Positions 46,079 through 58,043 of a DNA stretch of 64,000 nucleotides are shown one piece after another. The stretch lies in the NCBI GenBank assembly GCA_900073065.1, contig FJOG01000028.1:360215-424214 (forward strand). Reading direction: 5' to 3'. Position numbers and translations under genes: made by a program. Below the pieces are notes generated by a model that did not search any database, was not told the origin of the DNA, and saw nothing but the letters and a program-made list of their open reading frames with translations. Position 1 is the first letter of the stretch. Each line of letters starts with the position of its first letter. The DNA comes from Phialocephala subalpina (lineage: Eukaryota > Ascomycota > Leotiomycetes > Helotiales > Mollisiaceae).

Positions 46079-49000
46079 CTGAAGATCTCAAAGATCTCAG
46101 GGGCAATCGCGGTCGGCACTTGTGGAGAAGAGGTCAAGTGCGATGTTCCATGGAATATGTGTGATAATCGAATTTGGTGATCCTTGAACTTTGGAAGTCG
46201 ATATGCTCAGTTTATCGAGCAGATGAGGAAGTTTTTGTGAGCCAGAAAGAAGATCCAGTTGATGATCCTCTTTGCGATAACACGCTCGAGGGGTTAGTCT
46301 TCAGTCCGTTGATGATCTAAGTAGCGATGCCGAGAGTTAAATGTCGAATATAGATTGAACCCGTTAAATGCGGAGCCTTCTAGTGGAATTTGGCCTTCGG
46401 ATGTACTAGCTAACGAACAAGCTGCCGTTCTCTAGTATGATTCGAGTTTCGGGAAGGTGAAACTAGAGTATAAAGTACTTCAAGTGCTGGTCCTGGATGC
46501 TAGAAACGGATCAGCCGGAGCTGCGCGAATATTGGTTGAAGGAGGGATACAGTCGGCTTGGCTGCGTTCAAAGGGGAGGTGAGTTAGAGCACATACCAGG
46601 AGAGACAAAGACTTGATGTTCTTGATCTTCCGGAGGATTGACTGGGTGTTCAGAGGTTATGCAGCCACCCGTGAGACGAACCTGTTCGCATGAGAAGTTA
46701 GAACCAGTTCATGTCGTCATGGTCATGCCTATGGAAGCAAGTGACACGGAGCAGTGCAGTATAGTTTTTGGGAACAGTGTAAACGGGCAGTCGTACACAT
46801 CGCAGAAGGACCCGAGGGGGTGGGTGACAAGGTAAGTCGTGGTCCCCAGACAAGATATGCGCACAGATGACTTTTTAGGTGCAAGGATGCAAGGGATGAT
46901 GAATAATGAAAAAGGGCAAGGCGCACACATACGATGGTGGGGTCGGAAAACGCTCAACGCGCGCTGGGGCAAACGAGAGCAGTCAGAGAAAGCTGGTGCT
47001 AGCTCTTTCCACTCAGGACCTTTGCGCGTGAAGGCGACTGGATCTGAATCTCGTCCTACCAAGCGACAGTCGAAGCCGTCGTGCCTGTGGAGGGCTGGGA
47101 GGAAAATGCGACTTTTCCGCAAGACGTGGGCCAAGTTGCGATCCCAACTCAAGTCCTCCGAGCGTCTGTCTGATCTGACCAAGTATTTCCCCTATTGCAG
47201 TGTTGTTGGGGTGAGGCGGTATATGTATGTCTGGGACGGAGCTTCGGTAAACAGGATTCGGAAGCAGGCTGAACACAGTTGATCTGATCGAAAAGGTGTG
47301 GCTGCTTCTTATGGCAGATCTGGACGGTAGGTATCCTCTTCCGGGCGTGAACTTCCGCGGCTGTCTCTTGATGTATGCCTTGTTGCGAAAAACCTCGTTG
47401 AATGAAAGTGGGAAGAAGACTAGGAGTCTGGGATTGATGTCCTTTAAGGCAGAAGGCTATTGCGGTCGTCGGCTAGACCAGAAGTGACCTATGGCACGAA
47501 CATCTAGGACGTCAGGATGTGTGATGAGATTCGAGTGAACGTCGGATATGACCACTAATTCGGTCTACTGTTTTCGAGTTCTCATAGGAGAAAAGGCTTC
47601 TCCAATAAGAAGAAAAGAAAAGACGCGTTCTGGAAGGCGCAAATTGTAGGAAGAAGGAAGCATCAGAGGTTGGCGGGTGTTCTAAATGTCGATATGGGTC
47701 GAGGAGAAAGCCGTCTTGAACGATGTGTGTGTGACTATGCCATTTCCGCCAAAGGGTACTCAGTCTCTCGAAAATATTAGGTGTGGGCGTCTAGCTTAGT
47801 CGAGCTGGTCTGGGGTTCGATGTGTCAGTGGTTGTATTCGAGGATGATTTTTCGAGGTCGAGCCCTAATGGCTTCGGCGACCTGCGGCTTGGCCAGCGCA
47901 GGAATGGTAGTGATGCGTGATGGGGGATGGCCTCGTGGTGGTCGACGTGGAGTGAAGGGGCAAAAGAATCAGCTACTGTACCTAGCTTGGTTGAGGTGAG
48001 GAGATGGTGGTGGGGGACGTTCTGGTCGTTCATTCACAGACTTTTTCTGCCAAGTCGCTGCCACTGCGAAGCCACACGTACGAGGAGGAGCGCGTCTCTG
48101 GCTGTCGTCAGTGCTGCTGGTCGTTCTAGTGTGTTCAGCTTGGTAGTCGCAAGCTCAAGGCACGCAACGCAGCGAGCTCGAAGGCTGTAGGCTGTAGGTT
48201 ACGGGACTGTATAACACAAGAGGCGGTGACAGTAACATCTGTCCGCGGGAAATTTCCTGTCGAGTCGAGCAGAAGAGCTAGTGACATTTCCGTGCAGACT
48301 GGGAGGACATGACATGACAGGCTTGGGCGAGCTCGAGCTCCCATTTCGAGCTTCATCGCTTTCTCCCCATCATTTCCTCTCCTGGGCCATGAAAATTTCC
48401 CAGGATAATTCTCGGTGCAGGGAGAGCTTCATTGGCTTTACCAGGGTCGTGATTTCCAGGGTGCAGGCCCCCTAGGATGCTTAAGGGAGTTACTCTCGTT
48501 AGGGGAACAAGGGTAGCTTTCGGATGTTTTAGTGCTTGATGACAGCGTCCAAACCGGCATCGCTCACCTCGCCCAGTGAGCAAAAATAGCATTTTGCCCT
48601 GTAGACGCAGCCCCATGGTCGCCCACGCCAGCCCAATGAGCCCATGCAGACCAAGCCTCTGCTGGGGAGCCATACCAATCCCATCGGAGACCTTCGCTCC
48701 ACCATCGTGAATATGCACCTCCCTCCACCTGTGGAAATCTAATATATCAAAAGCCTTCTTCTCAGAAGTCTGCGAAGCCCGGAGCAGCCTGCAGAGTTGC
48801 TGCTTAACTGCTCAGCTATTGCTGTTCGTTCTCAGTCCATTGCGTGCATGCAGCATATGCACCGCAAATCTTCAAATTAACTGGTGACCAACACTCAGAG
48901 TCGAGCCAAACAGCATCGGTCGTATGCAGCTACCCTTCACAACCCATACACTCGGATCCATCCAACGTCACTCCGCGCTGTGCTGCAAGAGCGTGATCAC

Positions 49001-49113
49001 GACTGTCAGAGCCTGTCCCAGTCCAAACCGTAGATGCCGGGACGCTGAGTCGATCGATCCGGCACTTGGATATCTCACACCCAGACGTGACATGGCATTT
49101 GACGAGTATCACC

Positions 49114-49147
49114 AAATCTCATCTCATCTCAATCTCATCTCATCCAT
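49114..49147. repeat. ATCTC-rich microsatellite
   Basis: Repeated ATCTC/ATCTCA pentamer-like units (AATCTCATCTCATCTCAATC and continuing to CATCCATC). Simple-sequence slippage product. Confidence 0.8.
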
Positions 49148-52100
49148 CTGGTTCGTCCGCCCAAACCAAAACCCCCCCTGCGGGGAATATGACGGTTGTC
49201 CCGTTGTCGTAAACCAGTGAGCGTTGCGCAATACGAGTCAAGCCATCTACTCTTTGAGTCTCCTTGTCAATCAGGCTCATCCAAACGCTCCTTTACCTGC
49301 CTCCTCACGGGATCAATTCGGGCCAGAGCGGGATCAGCCAGGCAATCGAAATTACTCTTGCAGTCCAATAGTACCACTTTGGCAAGCTCTTCCGCTGCTG
49401 ATCGCCATCCACTAGCCACCGCCCAAGTTCCGAATAGGGAACGCAGGTTGCCCACCAATATTGCAGATGAATATTTTCACGACGCCTAAAGAGGTCGAAA
49501 GGGTCGAAAAGGTGGTAGTCGTGCAGCACAACGAATCACGACGGGAGAGATGCAGGCAGTGATCGACACCTGGATGCTCTCGGGAGTGTCAGGCTCGGCC
49601 AGGTCATCCTCACCTCATGTTATTGGCCATATGCACCTAACAGGAAACCTTGTGCCGCCACTACGACAGGGCTCCTCGGCCAGGCTGCCGAGAAGATTGC
49701 CCTTTTCCACCGCCGAAGCTGTAACTGACTGTTCCAGAAGGGCAGCACTGCGACTTTCACCGCTGTTGTGCTCTCCGCATCGTGCATATCTTCGCCCTGC
49801 AGTCCCTGCATTGCGTTGCATCACATCTCCCGCATCTTGCATCTGGCAGGTTGCACTAGTGAGAGGCAATGAGGATAGGGCGATCGACGAGGCGACGGGA
49901 CAGTTCGACACCGCCGGGTGCAGCGCTGCTTTCATATCTTCTTTTCCTTTTCGTCATTGGTCCTCAGAAGCGCGGGGGTGACGTTCTGGCCAGAGATGCC
50001 GATGGCTGTTGATGGCGACCATGGGAGTTCGACCTAGAGCCGGCTTTCCCCTTACTTCTGCCACGCGATGAGGGGACAAGCTTGTCTTTCTGCGGTGGTG
50101 ATACGGAGGTAATTGGCAGAAAAGTCGAAACACCTTCGCTCCTCCTCGTTTCAACCCGTCGATGGCCTGCCGTAAAAGATCCTCGTTTTCTTTGATCTTC
50201 AAGAATGGTGGCTGAATTGCAGCCAGTCGAGTCGCCCGTGTACCGGTCAGCTGAAAAGTGCTGCATGGATGCGCAAGGAAACGCCAGTATGGCAACAAAA
50301 AAGCGTTCTTCAAACCACTGGGCGCGCGGTTCGAGGAAGATCAATGCAGGCACGAGAAGGAGTGGACAAAGACAAATGCACGTCGAGCGTTATGGCAGGA
50401 AGTCGAACACATTTCAAACTACGCTTCGATGCAGCTTCCCCAATTGGCCCAATCGCCTTTAGCGCGTTTTAGCGAGCCTTGACGTTTGGAGAGCCTTTTC
50501 AAGCAAATCACATCAATTCTACTTTGTTCAATTCGATGCCAATAATATTGAGTACATTTATGCGGCAGGAAGATTTCTGGGCTTCATCTTTTACGTCTGT
50601 TTTGCTTTTCAGTGCCGCTCTATCACTGCCGCCTAGAGTTTCCTTCTTGCAATGGTTGATCGGCGCTAACTTTAGAACACCGAGCGCTGGATGATGTCCC
50701 AGCCCCTTGACTTTGCTTTTGCTTCTTCAACAACCTCTTCCACACGCCTCTTCCAGTCTTTGCGTTATATTCTTTTCTTTTCTTTGACTCCTTGTGGCCG
50801 CCTGTTAGTCTCAGGGGCAAGAGGCTTAACCTTATTTTCAGACCGGAGCAGTGGAATGGAATGACAGGTACCAGGACTAAGATGCTCCTCTGGATGAGCG
50901 CCCATCCGGATGCCTTCACGTCGAATTCGGGGTCTTTGCGCGGGAATCGTCGCTTGAAAACCTCCGCTCTCAAGCTCGTCACGCAATGAGCTGGAGTACC
51001 ACAACATGCAGCTTGTTCCACTACGCAAGGTCCTTTTTCTCGCCGACCTACCCTTCCAGTACCGAATCGGAGATCATCAACCGATCACAGCAGAATTGAA
51101 GTTATGATCGCCAGAGATCTACCGACTTGGTTGCGTGATCCACGGGAATCTCACCTTACGAAGGCCGCCTACCCCGCCGTTGCGAACACGTCAGAATCAA
51201 CGTTGCACGAGCTTTCAAACATTTGTCCTGCATTCCTGAGACCTCAGATAATGTACATGCAGGTCCCGGGACTAGCCAGCGAACAGACAAAAGGTCTCAA
51301 CAAGTCACTATGGTATCATCTCCTTTCAAGTACCGGTACATCGTCTTGGGCAGAACTCCCTACATCAGCTACTTTCACGACGACTTCGGCACATCCCGAT
51401 GCACTGGTAATGGGATCGTGGAGTCTCAGACTCGCCACATGTTAGCGGAACCACATTCGAGCAAGTGCATCAGCCACAGGGAGGAAATGGTACGATTGCC
51501 AAAATGATATCGATATTGCTTTTTCGCGTCAATCTTTTCGACCTTTTCTCTTCAACGAACGAACGCGCAGTTCCAAGATCCTTACCCTCAATTACGGGAC
51601 AACAGCAAACAACCAAATCGTTGGGACCGTTCTTGAACTGCTGCAACTGGCCGATATTGGTACGGATCCATACTCGGGTACCGATCTGCCGTCCACCATC
51701 TAGACGCCATCGTTGAACTCCTGCATGACATCTCAAACATCCTTATCTGAAAAGACATTTCCAGCTTACATGGAACAAGGCTCGATGCTCAGAGGACAGT
51801 TGCAGGAACCGATTTCCAAGATGTCAAGGAACGGTTGGCCTGTGTAAAGTTCTCAGGTTGCTTCCACGTGCCAGCGTTCTCGCATATGCATGCTTTGCTA
51901 TTTGGCGGTGATAATACCTTCTTTTTCCTTCAGATGCCACATGGGAATCTTCCATCACATCATGTTCGCTTATTGAGTGGAGAGACAAGGGCGTCGTTCT
52001 CTCGTAAATCAACCATTACAAGCATATCGCGTCCTCCGATGGTCCTCGATGGCTGGATTTGGCTGCTTGAAACTTGCGGAGACAGTCTCACCCAGTCCGC

Positions 52101-53278
52101 CGTTTCCAAGAAATCCAAAAGCTTCATCCAGCTAGCCGCTCTCCTTTGACAAAATTGACAGCGGAATCTTCCATAAAGGTGTGAAGTTTGTACTTTTCTC
52201 TCCTTGCTGGCGTACGGATATCCCCGCATGGCATTGACACGAGTATCAACATCTAACGAATGGCATGCAGATTCTATGAGCAATCATTTCCGCGGGATGG
52301 GTAACGAAACCTTCTGAGATCTACTCGGTACTCCATGTTGTTAAGGCTGCAGGGGGCAGTACGGCCCCTAACTTGGCGAAGGAACCCATTTTCTTCGTAC
52401 TCTGTTACAGCGAAACGTCCCTCGAAGTTCCAAATTACACAAGTTACTCGATCTCGTTCATGCTTTACCCTAGGTCTTTCCACTTTTTATCAGCTATAAT
52501 ATTCAACCCAGCACTCTAGTATCGTCGTTCTTCCATTTCCTCCCATCATTGCAAGTCAGACACTTCGCATTCGCTTATGGTCTTCATCACCGTCTCTCAT
52601 CATCACTAATCCTCACCGCGGACGTCTGCCTACATCGAGCGAATCTGACTCACCTTACACGCCCGCAAGAGCATCTCGAAGGTTTCACCTGCCTTCTAGA
52701 ACATCTGCATCTGCAGCATCTGCAGCATCTGACACCGTGTCTTCCCACGAGGTGCAACCCCACTCTCGATCTGCGGAACCTGCCCTCCATCCCCTCCAAC
52801 CTCCTGGGAATCCGAATGAATAGTAAACATGGCATTCCTCGCATTTTCGCAATCTTACATTTCACCTTATCTATAATTCCATTACCTCACCAATCTCGGT
52901 CGGTATTTGAGACCCAGATGTGTGCTTTCAGTGGAAGTTTAATCGTTATATTTGTTGTCCAGACGGAAGCGCCCGCAAGTCTAGGGTACGAGTATCTACA
53001 TCCAGACATCGAGTGAGTCTCATGACATCGATTTCATCTCTGCTCAGGTCAGTCTACTTCACCGCAAGTTCCAGTCCGGAGTCCGAGAGTTGGAATCATT
53101 TAGCCAATTTGGTTCAATTCGGACCTGGCACGTTGAGGCCTCTCTTTTTCTTGCCGGCTGATGCAAAAGATTAAGGACAACTGCTCCACTCAGTAAGAGA
53201 ATGTATCTTTGTACCCGAAAACTCATATCAATACTTGTGTTGTTTTGAATTCCTACTTTCTCAAGTTTGCGAGTGTAC

Positions 53279-53320
53279 GCTCTCTTGTAACCGCTCTCTT
53301 GTAACCGCTCTCTTGTAACC
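53279..53320. repeat. Perfect 3 x 14-bp tandem repeat
   Basis: GCTCTCTTGTAACC is repeated three times without mismatch at 53279-53292, 53293-53306 and 53307-53320, about 200 bp downstream of the regulator gene that ends at 53515. Confidence 0.95.
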
Positions 53321-53514
53321 ATTTCTCTCGTCATGAACAGACATAGGTATCTACAGCTCACGGGATTGCTCATACCTATCTTCATTCCATGTACATTCTC
53401 ATTACTGGCATTAAGTGTTGTTTGGTACCTCGATATTTCCAAGCCCATGCATTTCACCAAATCACGATCCAGTCCTATTCATCTGCATGAGTTCTCATTT
53501 CAGCAATACCCACC

Positions 53515-55635
53515 TTATTCCATCCCAACGCCAGAAGCAAACAACAAATCATCAAGATCCCAATTCCCATTCCACTGCAAATCAGGCAACTCAGGCAACG
53601 GCGTCAACCCCTCAATCCCCTTACCAACCCCCTCCCCCTCCATCCCATCAGCATTAGTCCTCGCATTCCAAGCCAACGGCCCATCCGGAAACAACAACCC
53701 CCTCAACCTCTCCGTCATAAACTTCTCCCTCCCAACCCTCACCTCCACCACCTCATCACTCATAATCCTATCATGAAACGCCTTCGCTACCTCATCCACC
53801 ACCGGCCTTAGATAATCTGCACACAAACTTGCTTCATGCCATCTCTCTCCAACTTTCGCTAGAAGAGATAAACAATCTGGGAGAGTAACTGAGAGTGCGA
53901 ATCGAGCAACTTGCCGCATGGGGGAGTAGTCTCGAGATTCCCAGCAGGAGTCGAGCATTATTACAGCGGCTTCGAATAGGATATGGACTCCGTGCCAGGG
54001 GTAGAACAGTCTTCTATGCTTTACTTGTTTTTGATAATCATCTACGAGGACTTGGCAAGCTTCGAGACAGATTTGTCGATCAGCTGCTGTTCGGACGAGG
54101 AGACGAGGAGTTGGGCGGTGGAGTTTGGCTTTTAGGTGGGCGTATTGGACGGCGCGGAATTCGAGCATTTGATGCACGGAGAAAGCTTGGGCTTTCAGGT
54201 ACCAGGATTCGAGACGGGCGTTGATGTCGGACATCCAGTGGTCGATGGTGAGGTTTTGGAGTTGGGGGACGTTTTGTTGCAGGTGGAGGACGCGGTGGGC
54301 TTCTGTTTCGAGGCCGCGGTAGAGGTAGATGTGATTTGCGGATGATTCTTTTCGCAGGACTTCGTCTCTAGGCTCGTAGTGGGTTGAGTCGAGCTAGGAA
54401 TGTCAGTTCTGCAATATGGTTTCAGGGAGGTTGACGTACCTCGACCGTGATCGACTCTTCAGGAAAAGAAAGCGGCAATCTCAACATCCCACACAACGAT
54501 CTCTCCATCCCATACGTCACCCAAAACAACTGCCTCCTCAACTGCGCCTTCTCTCTAGTAAGCGTCGTAGTCGGCCGTCGATACATCCCCAGGTCCAACA
54601 CAACTCTACAAGCATTTGAAATACAAATCCAATTATCAACCCTCTCCGGGTTCATATGCGCATAATGCGCCAACAACAAAGAAATCTGCAATGTCTGGAT
54701 TTCATCCACCTCTTTCATCAATTGCAAATGCTTCAACGCTGATTCGAAGAAAGAATCTGACGCGGCCATGGCTTGGGATTCGGCTCGCCATGTTAAAGTC
54801 AGAGATGAGATGGCAAGGATGATGAATACGACGAAGTATTCGAAGTGCGTGAGTTGAGAGTCGGGCGGTATGCCGTAGTTGAGGATGTAATCGGTATCTC
54901 CGGATCGCTCTTCTAGGATTCGGGCAAGGATTTCGTGCAACCAGGCTTCATCGACGCATGGATATTGTGGTAGGTGGATATTGGTATAGTTTCTGACCAT
55001 CTGGTCAATAGCTGCATAAGGTACCGTACTGAGATTGGTCGGTGAGGTTGGTGAACCTGCTGCGGCCTTCGAGCGTGCTGGCGAGACATCTGATGGTAGA
55101 CGAGTCTGTGGACTTCTTGTTCTTGCCACAGGTAGTGGTGGACATGATGGGTGTAGAAACAGAGCGGATGAGAAGTGAGTATGGAAGAATGGCCGTGGTG
55201 ATGTGATCACCGTCGATAAGGTTGCTCTTGCAATTTTCGTGGCGAATAACGTCGGTAAGTTCTGCGGCGATTGATTGATCTTTTCGACCTGCGATTCAAG
55301 TTGGGCTATCTGGTCTTCTAGTGACCTTACCAGGCTGCTTTGTGTAAGTCAAGACTCTGACGCCGAGTTTTCCGTTTTCTGGAAGCTAACCTTCGAGGAA
55401 CTTCTTCTTTGCCGGACGAACTGTATCCTTGGCATACAAGTCCAGCTTTCTTGCATGGAGTACATGCTGGAAAGTTTAGGTCACACTATTGCTTGTCAGA
55501 ATGAGGAGCTTCTTGGAATCTCTGAACTTAGAGGTCGCCCACTTTTGTTTTTCGTTTCTTGCAGCGTGCGCAGACCTTTGACAGTCGACGATACGAAGAT
55601 GAGTTGGCTCTTCGAGAAGCCTGCGTGCTGTCCAT
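53515..55635 (-). CDS. Zn2Cys6 transcription factor A with fungal-specific regulatory domain
   Basis: Exons 55543-55635, 55391-55485, 54440-55334 and 53515-54393; introns 57, 56 and 46 bp; 653 residues. The zinc cluster is complete: CARCKKRKTK at the end of exon 1 and CDLNFPACTPCKKAGLVC in exon 2, giving the C-x2-C-x6-C-x6-C-x2-C-x6-C spacing, with a phase-0 intron exactly before the third Cys. Next is a coiled-coil linker (LVRSLEDQIAQLESQVEKI), then the fungal transcription-factor domain with GMYRRPTTTLTREKAQLRRQ and LFWVTYGMERSLCGMLRLPL. The acidic/hydrophobic C-terminus (NWDLDDLLFASG) may activate transcription. Divergent from factor B across 458 bp. Target unknown; the neighbouring P450, amidohydrolase and SDR genes are candidates. 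Confidence 0.92.
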
Positions 55636-56093
55636 GTTGAATGGAATCGAAATAATCGAGTTGATGTGACGGAATGGAGTTGAGAAAGCACCAGTGGGGA
55701 CAATGAAAGGGGGGATGGAATGCCTCCTTAGCGAGCCCCTTGTCCATCTCCAAGGAACGATTCAAGTCATTGAGAAGGTGATAATTTCTATCGAAGCCGA
55801 TCGCTTCTGCTAAATAAAGGGCTCCAGAAGTCATTCCAAGGACATAAGACCGTACGGGATCAAGATGGAAGAACCCCGGCACCTCCACTTTTTAGCGTCA
55901 CATGATGCCACTTTTGCTTATCACTGTTGGCCATGGCGCGTTGCCATCTCACCTCCTTCCTCCTCCGTGTGATTTGGAGCTCGAACTTCGTACCAGCAAC
56001 TTCTGGAGCATCAATTGGAGCATGGAAGGGGATTGGGGGTCTTCTGCGTAGGCACGTGGTGCTGAGCTTTCTATCTGCGGTTGCGAGACCAAC
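55636..56093. promoter_or_regulatory. Bidirectional promoter between two Zn2Cys6 regulators
   Basis: 458 bp separates the two divergent start codons. I see no convincing TATA box and did not find an obvious inverted CGG pair; an open frame crossing the region on the minus strand lacks features. Shared control of the two regulators is inferred from the arrangement. Confidence 0.45.
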
Positions 56094-57748
56094 ATGGCTC
56101 TCGACTCGACACGCGCCATGCTCCCAACCTGTAATCGATGTCGAACGCGACGAATCAAGGTCAAGCTCCCGTTCTGTACTCCCATTAGATGAGCTAATTC
56201 AATTCAGTGTGATGCCTCACTCCCATCCTGCGCCAATTGTGCAAAGGTCAATTTCTCATGCCAATTCGTCGACGCCGTCTTGAACGAAACAATCCCGAGA
56301 AGTTACATCAAAAGTTTGTATGACAGAATCGACGAACTGAACTCCCTCCTTTCGGTGCAGAACAAGCGAGATTCAGCAACCAACTCTCTCAATGGCCAGA
56401 TTTCCCTCCCAGATGAAGCACTTTTTGGTCACCATACTATCCCATCCAGGAACGGACAATCTCGCTATCTGGGCCCTTCGCCTCCTGCCCTCAGTGCATT
56501 TTCAGTCGTCAGCAGTCTCGTTTCTTTGGGTATAGGTCTTGACCCTCCGGCGATGCTTTCTGGGACGGACAGTATTCACGATCTTATAGATCTAGCCAAG
56601 GTTGATAGGAGTATGGTGTCTCCAAACATCATCCGCGTCTTGCTTGCGCATTACGACCGGTGCATCGCTCCTGCCTATCCCGTCTTGTCTTCAACATTCA
56701 CAGCAGATGCAGAGACAGCGCTAAAACGTCTCCAGGATCCAGCCAAGTTCAAAGTTCTAATTGCCAGTGGCATTGCGGCAGCTCACAAAGCCTATCATGA
56801 GCCCAGTTGGAGGGTAATCGCGAAAATCTGTCGACATTGGGCTGGTGAACTTGCAGGCACTATCATTGAACTTCGTGATGCGGATGCGGTAGAAGCTCTG
56901 ATCCTGCTTCTAGTATACGAGCTTGCGGATCCTGAAAGTTGCATAGTATTTGAGCTCTTGGATTTTGCTACCAGGATCTGCTTGGAGCTCGGGTGGCATC
57001 GAATTGAAAAGATTGACGAATCCAACAATTCTTCACAAGAACAGGCTGACGACCTTCCGGACGAATTGAACGACTGTGATAAACGACGGTTGATGTCTGT
57101 GCTACGTTCTACTGATAGGTATGCTCTAACCCATCATCCGTAACTCATCTGGTAACGAGAAACAGGCAACTGAGGCTCATCTTCCAACGTCCGAGTATGC
57201 TAAGTGGCTGCCCGACTACAAGCAAACCAGATAGTGTTGTCGTATTCGAATTGTATATGGAGATTGTCTCCACAGTATCTTGCCTTGGGCCCAATCCTGA
57301 AACTTGTCCTCTGTCGGGTCATCTGCTTTCTCTGCTCAGTGTACTTGACCGGCTCCCTTGGGAAGATCACCTCGCTCAAGAATGTTGGCTTTTGATTCTC
57401 CCAGTGTGTGTGGCACACTCGCGGTCACTTATGTGCTGCGCCCAACCTTGCAGCATCACTGTGCCCAACTTCCAATTCAAAGTCTTGGAGGCAGCCGTGT
57501 CGGTGCTGGATGCAGTCCATCTCGGCGTGAGCTCTCCCGAAGCATTTATGCCACCATTCATTGCTACTTCGAAAGCATTCAGTGCCGGCTGCACGCTTGT
57601 GGCAGGGATAAAGGAAGGCTGGGATGGAGCTGAGAAAGTCACTGGCTCTCTACTCAAATGCTCGGAAGCTCTCTCGTTCACTGCCCCACTTTGGCGAGGG
57701 GGCAGAGATCACTATGAGGTCTGGAGAAAGATCGTTGCTGTTGTCTAG
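56094..57748 (+). CDS. Zn2Cys6 transcription factor B
   Basis: Exons 56094-56159, 56208-57118 and 57166-57748; introns 48 and 47 bp; 519 residues. The binuclear cluster is CNRCRTRRIK at the end of exon 1 and CDASLPSCANCAKVNFSC at the start of exon 2, the same C-x2-C-x6-C-x6-C-x2-C-x6-C spacing, and the same phase-0 intron before the third Cys as factor A. The linker is short (SYIKSLYDRIDELNSLL). The remainder is a fungal-specific regulatory region with LLVYELADPESCIVFELLDF, FATRICLELGWHR and the LRLIFQRPS motif common in this family. Immediately upstream of the P450 gene, same strand (295 bp apart). Confidence 0.9.
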
Positions 57749-58043
57749 ATATATAACTTCTTCGGATACGCAGCATTCGCCATTTTACGAGTCTTGGATG
57801 CAAGAGTGGGCAAGCGATCTTCAAAGATCTTTCTCCAGAGTATCGCTGTTCTCCGCAAATCTAGCCATCGGAGATGAGCTTCTCCGAAGGTACGATGAAT
57901 CATTCGGCCAAGCAAGAGATATCTTACCACAGAGGCTACCATCCACTCGGGATACTCGTTATTTGCCTCTCACCTGCATCAATCTATCAATGAACAGACA
58001 ACAAAGCTTTGCAAGCCACAACGATCACGTGTCGCATACCAAC

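Larger units (their letters stand above)
46079..53514. other. Gene-poor 7.4-kb region upstream of medA
   Basis: Many short open frames on both strands, none with domains, signal peptides or matching splice sites. Part must be the medA leader and promoter; genes of this family can have long transcribed leaders with introns. Simple sequences: an ATCTC-rich microsatellite at about 49114-49147 and three perfect 14-bp repeats at 53279-53320. CT-rich stretches are frequent. Confidence 0.4.

Noticed and set aside
46839..47282. 147-codon plus frame upstream of medA
   Set aside because: Basic composition without domain; opposite strand equally open; no splice signals.
52549..53016. 155-codon plus frame
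   Set aside because: His/Leu-rich low-complexity translation; no supporting features.
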